DNA of 64,000 bases from positions 1,654,638,062 through 1,654,702,061 of the forward strand of contig OY728121.1 of the NCBI GenBank assembly GCA_963277665.1, written 5' to 3'. Source of the DNA: Viscum album. Lineage: Eukaryota > Streptophyta > Magnoliopsida > Santalales > Viscaceae. The notes beneath the pieces were generated by a model. The model was not told where the DNA came from. It saw nothing but the letters and a program-made list of their open reading frames with translations, and searched no databases. The stretch's first letter is position 1; each line of letters starts with the position of its first letter. A program made the translations under genes and the position numbers. Below are positions 60,671-64,000 of this stretch, in pieces.

Positions 60671-62937
60671 TTATTTATTGATCAGCTCATGAAGAACTGC
60701 TTTTATATTTTTTATTTCTTTCTTGTCTTCGGAGATAGAATCACCCTATGATTTGAGAAGCTCTTATTGATCAGTAAAAAGTTGATCCTGATTCTTGATA
60801 GTCTCTTCTTGGACTCTGATTACTTCTTCAAGAGTATCAATTTTGTCTTGAAGATTCTTATTGTCTCCAGATAATGCATAATTTTGCTTCTTCAACAGAA
60901 CTATTTCATCTTTGAAAGATGAAACCTTCTAAAACTCTGACTAGAAATCATTCATTCTCTCTTGCATCTCTTTTATTTAAGGGATGTCGGCTCCATGATT
61001 TTTTGACATTTGATTCATCCTTTCAACAGTTTCTTTGTCAAGCTTATTGAAATCAATAGAAAGATCATTTGAAAGCCTCCTTAAGTATTCAATTGATATT
61101 TCATGATCATTCACTGAGATTTTTTGTTTTGTATGACCACTTAGTCATCCTATTACAAGCCTTATTATGAGCAGCTGAACTTTTAGATAGTACTTTTAAA
61201 TCAACTTCAATTGACAAAACTCTCTTTCTAAGTTCTCTTACATAACCAAACTTCTTCCTTTGATTGTCAGTGATGAAATCAATTTTCCCTTAAAGTCTAG
61301 GAAAATAAGGAATAGTCTTCTCAATTCTCCTAAAAACATGAACAATGTAATCACTCTTCTTGAGAGAAATTGTGCATTCTGAATTAGTATCATCATCGTA
61401 TGAATCTAGTTCATTTGATCGTCTTGAGTCTTCAACTGGCTGTTTTCCTTTTTATGTTTCTTCTTTCTTTCTTTCTTTTTCCACTTTGTCACTAGTAACA
61501 ATTACTTTTTAGGTATGAGAAGATTTATCACCTTGCTTTACTTGGGAAGGAATTCTATCTGGATTTTCAAGAGATTCATCTGGTGCTTGATCGGCATTAG
61601 GAACCTGTTGAATATCTTCACTTTTCTTTTGAAAAGATTCTTCTCTACTCTTTTTTGAACTTTGAAGAAATTCCAGAAGAAAATATTCTTCCTCTTCTTC
61701 ATCTTCCTTTACTTCTTTCAAAATTTGTTTCCCTTTCTATTTCTCTGGAAGACTCTATATGATAGGTTCCTGATGCACTTCTTCTGTTAGTTGAGAACTA
61801 GCCTCCTCAACCATTTTCATGATTTTAGAAACATCAAAGTCTTAATCTTTCCTTTTCAAAAGAGTCTTCTTTTTCTTCTCATCCTGAAGAGTATCCTCTA
61901 CCCTTATCCTCTTAGCTAGGGTTTCAGCTGGATCAAGACCGAACTTAGGATCACCTTATTTTCTTTGTTCTCTGTCTTTCCTCCACTTGGCCACAACCTC
62001 CTTGTTTTATTTAGTTTTCTTCTTTGTATTAGTACTGGTTTGTGGATCTGATTTTTGAGGAGCAATATTTGGTAAATATTCAATTGGAAGAGGTGTGGAT
62101 TGATTTTTTTCAGATTTATTTTGTGCCGATTCAGCTTCTACATCTTTAACAAAAAGCTTTGAATTCTGATCGAAACATACATACAACTTCTTCAACGTAT
62201 TCTTACTTATCCAAGAAGGATTCAGTTCTTTCAATTGCCCTTTCAGAGGGATATTATAGAACTTTAAACTCTCAAGAATGAATTTTGTAAGAATAGAGGG
62301 ATACATAATCAAATGAGACCTAATCACTCCTAATTTGACATTCTTGATTGTTTCAAAAATGTATCCCATGAGATTTACTTTTCTCATGTTTACAAGATAG
62401 TCTAGCATGAAGATATCATAAACTTTAAGAGTTTCTCTATCCCCTTTAATTGGGATAAGAAAACCTTGCATCCAAAGCACCACAAATATGTTATCTGGAG
62501 ATAAATGAGCTACTTTTCTCTTCTCTTCATTGATAAGAAATTATGATTTTTCAGAACTTTCTCTATTAAACGTACCAACTTCCTCTGGTAGTTTATAAGA
62601 TGGATAAAAGGAATCACCTTCTGTTGAGACATTGATAAAGTGTGCTTCTTGTCTCATAGACATTGATATTTTTCTATCATACATAGCAAAGTTGATCATC
62701 ATATTTTTGTCAAAATACACTGTTTTGTAGAATTGACTAACTTATTCAACAAGAATCGGATATTACAGGTTTCTCAACAAAAAGATGTTCCCAACCTTGA
62801 AACAAAATAATCCTCTTGATTACTGAATCATACGTGTCAAAGAAGTCTCGAGAAACTAACCTTTCTCTAAAGAAGTCTTTCTCTGAAAAAAATTTTGAAG
62901 ACATTTCGGCAGGAGTGTTGGTAGAGGACTGAGACAT
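60671..62937 (-). pseudogene. Accessory (env-position) ORF of S2, coiled-coil C-terminus
   Basis: About 755 codons from ATG 62937 (MSQSSTNTPAEMSSKFF) to TAA 60671-60673, in three frames joined by frameshifts near 62730 and between 61500 and 61000. The N-terminal ~250 residues (ILFQGWEHLFVEKPVI, QFYKTVYFDKN, VLWMQGFLIPI, IRSHLIMYPSILTKFILE) resemble the putative plant transposon protein domain found in retrotransposon accessory ORFs; this is recognition by pattern only. The middle is acidic and lysine-rich, with a Glu run near 61690. The C-terminal third (about 60680-60950) is a coiled coil: DEIVLLKKQNYALSGDNKNL, then LQDKIDTLEEVIRVQEETI. Most internal stops are TAA or TAG where Gln is expected. 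No transmembrane segment is evident in the legible parts, so an envelope role is not supported directly. Confidence 0.6.
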
Positions 62938-63040
62938 AAAGATGAGGCAAAGGGAAGATCGTAAGGAGTCTTAAAACAAAGAGACGGAGCTTCGCTAGGA
63001 AATTTGAAAAACTGGTGTGGGTTTGGGGAAAGGAGGGATC

Positions 63041-63048
63041 TATTTATA
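63041..63048 (-). promoter_or_regulatory. TATA box just upstream of the S2 accessory ORF
   Basis: On the minus strand GCCTATAAATAGATCC; the TATA box starts 111 bases before the ATG at 62937. A C/T-rich stretch (CCCTCCTTTCCCC) follows at the expected transcription start distance. The surroundings differ from the LTR TATA region, so this is a separate promoter candidate. Confidence 0.6.
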
Positions 63049-63288
63049 GGCGGAAAAAAATGATTGTTGATCTTCTACGGTTGATATTAGAAGATATGTA
63101 AATCAACAGATAGGATTTAAAGGTTTTTTAAAAAAACGAGAATCAATAAAAAGTAAGAAAAACAAAACAAAGAAAGAAAGAATGTACCTACCGGAGATTC
63201 TAAGGAAATTTTTGGTTTAATAGTATTAACATAATATGATACAATAGCAAAAATAAAATACATGCATTCGGGGAAAAAGAATACGATC

Positions 63289-63980
63289 GGTTGTGAGACC
63301 GATTGAAAAAAAATTCATTTCCATGGGTTGTCAAGCCGATGGAAAATAAATTCATTACCATAGGTTGTCAAGCCGATGGAAAACAAAGTCATTACCATAG
63401 GTTGTCAAGCCGATGGAAAAAAAATTCATTGCCATAGGTTGTCAAGCCGATGGAAAACAAAGTCATTACCATAGGTTGTCAAGCCGATGGAAAACAAATT
63501 CATTACCATAGGTTGTCAAACCGATGGAAAACAAAGTCATTAACATAGGTTGTCAAGATTATGGAAAACAAATTTATTACCATAGGTTGTCAAGCTGCTG
63601 GAAAACAAAGTCATTACCATAGGTTTTCAAGCCGATGGAAAAAAAAGTCATTAACATAGGTTGTCAAGCTGATGGAAAACAAAGTCATTACCATAGGTTG
63701 TCAAGCCGATGGAAAACAAAGTTGTTACCATAGGTTTTCAAGCCATTGGAAAAAAAAGTTGTTACCATAGGTTGATGTGCCGATGGAAAACAAAGTTGTT
63801 ACCATAGGTTGACGTGCTGATGGAAAACAAAGTTGTTACCATAGGTTGATGTGCCGATGGAAAACAACGTCGTTACCATAGGTTGATGTGCTGATGAAAA
63901 ACAAATTTGTTACCATAGGTTGATGTACCGATGGAAAATAAAGTTATTACCATAAGTTGACGTGCCGATGGAAAACAAAT
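63289..63980. repeat. Array of 19 exact-length 37-bp repeats with hairpin potential
   Basis: Anchor position GCC recurs every 37 bases from 63298 to 63964 without net insertion or deletion. The core is CCATAGGTTGTCAAGCCGATGG with an A-rich spacer (AAAACAAAGTCATTA). The core folds as CCAT/ATGG plus GGTT/AGCC stems around GTCA, with an A-G mismatch. The last six units replace TGTCAAG by TGATGTG or TGACGTG. There are no unique spacers, so it is a satellite-like array and not CRISPR. It lies upstream of the promoter of the S2 accessory ORF. Confidence 0.93.
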
Positions 63981-64000
63981 CAATATGGTAATCAGACAAA

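Larger units (their letters stand above)
58883..64000 (-). mobile_element. S2: copia-type element (Sirevirus-like), right end outside the window
   Basis: Read right to left: tandem-repeat array, promoter, accessory ORF, polypurine tract, 3' LTR. The boundary CCAAAAGGGGGAGAT then TGTTGA on the minus strand is typical of copia Sirevirus-type elements. No gag or pol is in the window; they would lie beyond 64000 if the element is complete. An ORF between pol and the 3' LTR is the place of the env-like gene in Sireviruses, but without pol in view this remains inference. Confidence 0.6.

Noticed and set aside
62007..62937. Cellular gene
   Set aside because: The ORF sits between a polypurine tract plus LTR and a repeat array, is frame-broken, and resembles retrotransposon accessory proteins; a host gene is unlikely.
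63289..63980. CRISPR-like regular repeats
   Set aside because: Units are 37 bp head to tail with no unique spacers, in a plant repeat context; it is a tandem array.

Overview
This window is intergenic DNA from a large-genome seed plant, most likely an angiosperm. I infer that from its plant-type retrotransposons: Tekay/Del-like chromoviruses, an Angela/BARE-like copia element, Sirevirus-like copia elements and an RNase H-bearing plant L1 LINE. The species cannot be named. I found no cellular protein-coding gene, tRNA, rRNA or CRISPR array. Nearly every recognisable feature is retrotransposon-derived, and the sequence is AT-rich and CpG-poor, with many C-to-T type lesions in old reading frames.

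Layout. (1) Bases 1-11695 are a young Ty3/gypsy chromovirus, 'Tekay-A' (+ strand), with 3.6-kb LTRs; the first ~305 bases of its 5' LTR lie off the left edge. Its gag-pol is nearly intact, with one frameshift and five in-frame stops. (2) Bases 11696-54113 are one older minus-strand chromovirus, 'Tekay-C', whose ~4.2-kb LTRs and short internal region have been split by later insertions. Tekay-A sits in its 3' LTR. A second minus-strand gypsy element, 'Gypsy-B' (16461-38969), sits in its internal region. A plus-strand Angela-type copia element, 'Angela-D' (42795-52586), sits in its 5' LTR. (3) Gypsy-B is itself split in its RT gene by a plus-strand LTR 'E' (22235-33535, perfect TGAGA duplication). 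E is split by a minus-strand LINE 'F' (24679-32511, flanked by an identical 17-bp pair), and F is split in ORF1 by a solo Angela-type LTR 'G' (30263-32261). (4) Tekay-C lies inside the RT gene of a plus-strand Sirevirus-like copia element 'S1', whose pol remainder, polypurine tracts and probable LTR follow at 54114 to about 57300. The order of insertion is therefore S1, then C, then B and D; within B the order is E, F, G. Tekay-A came after C and is the youngest by LTR similarity.

(5) Bases 57397-58882 are unassigned apart from short repeats. (6) From 58883 to the right edge there is another copia-type element, 'S2' (minus strand). It has a 3' LTR with an 18-bp repeat array in U3, a polypurine tract, and a ~750-codon accessory reading frame with a coiled-coil C-terminal part. 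A TATA box lies about 100 bp before that frame's ATG, and upstream of that is an array of 19 exact 37-bp repeats, each able to fold as a hairpin. This promoter-ORF-repeat block is the least explained part of the window.

All element boundaries come from LTR-LTR comparison by eye, primer-binding sites complementary to initiator tRNA-Met, polypurine tracts and target-site duplications. No database search was run, so lineage names are family-level judgements from protein motifs.
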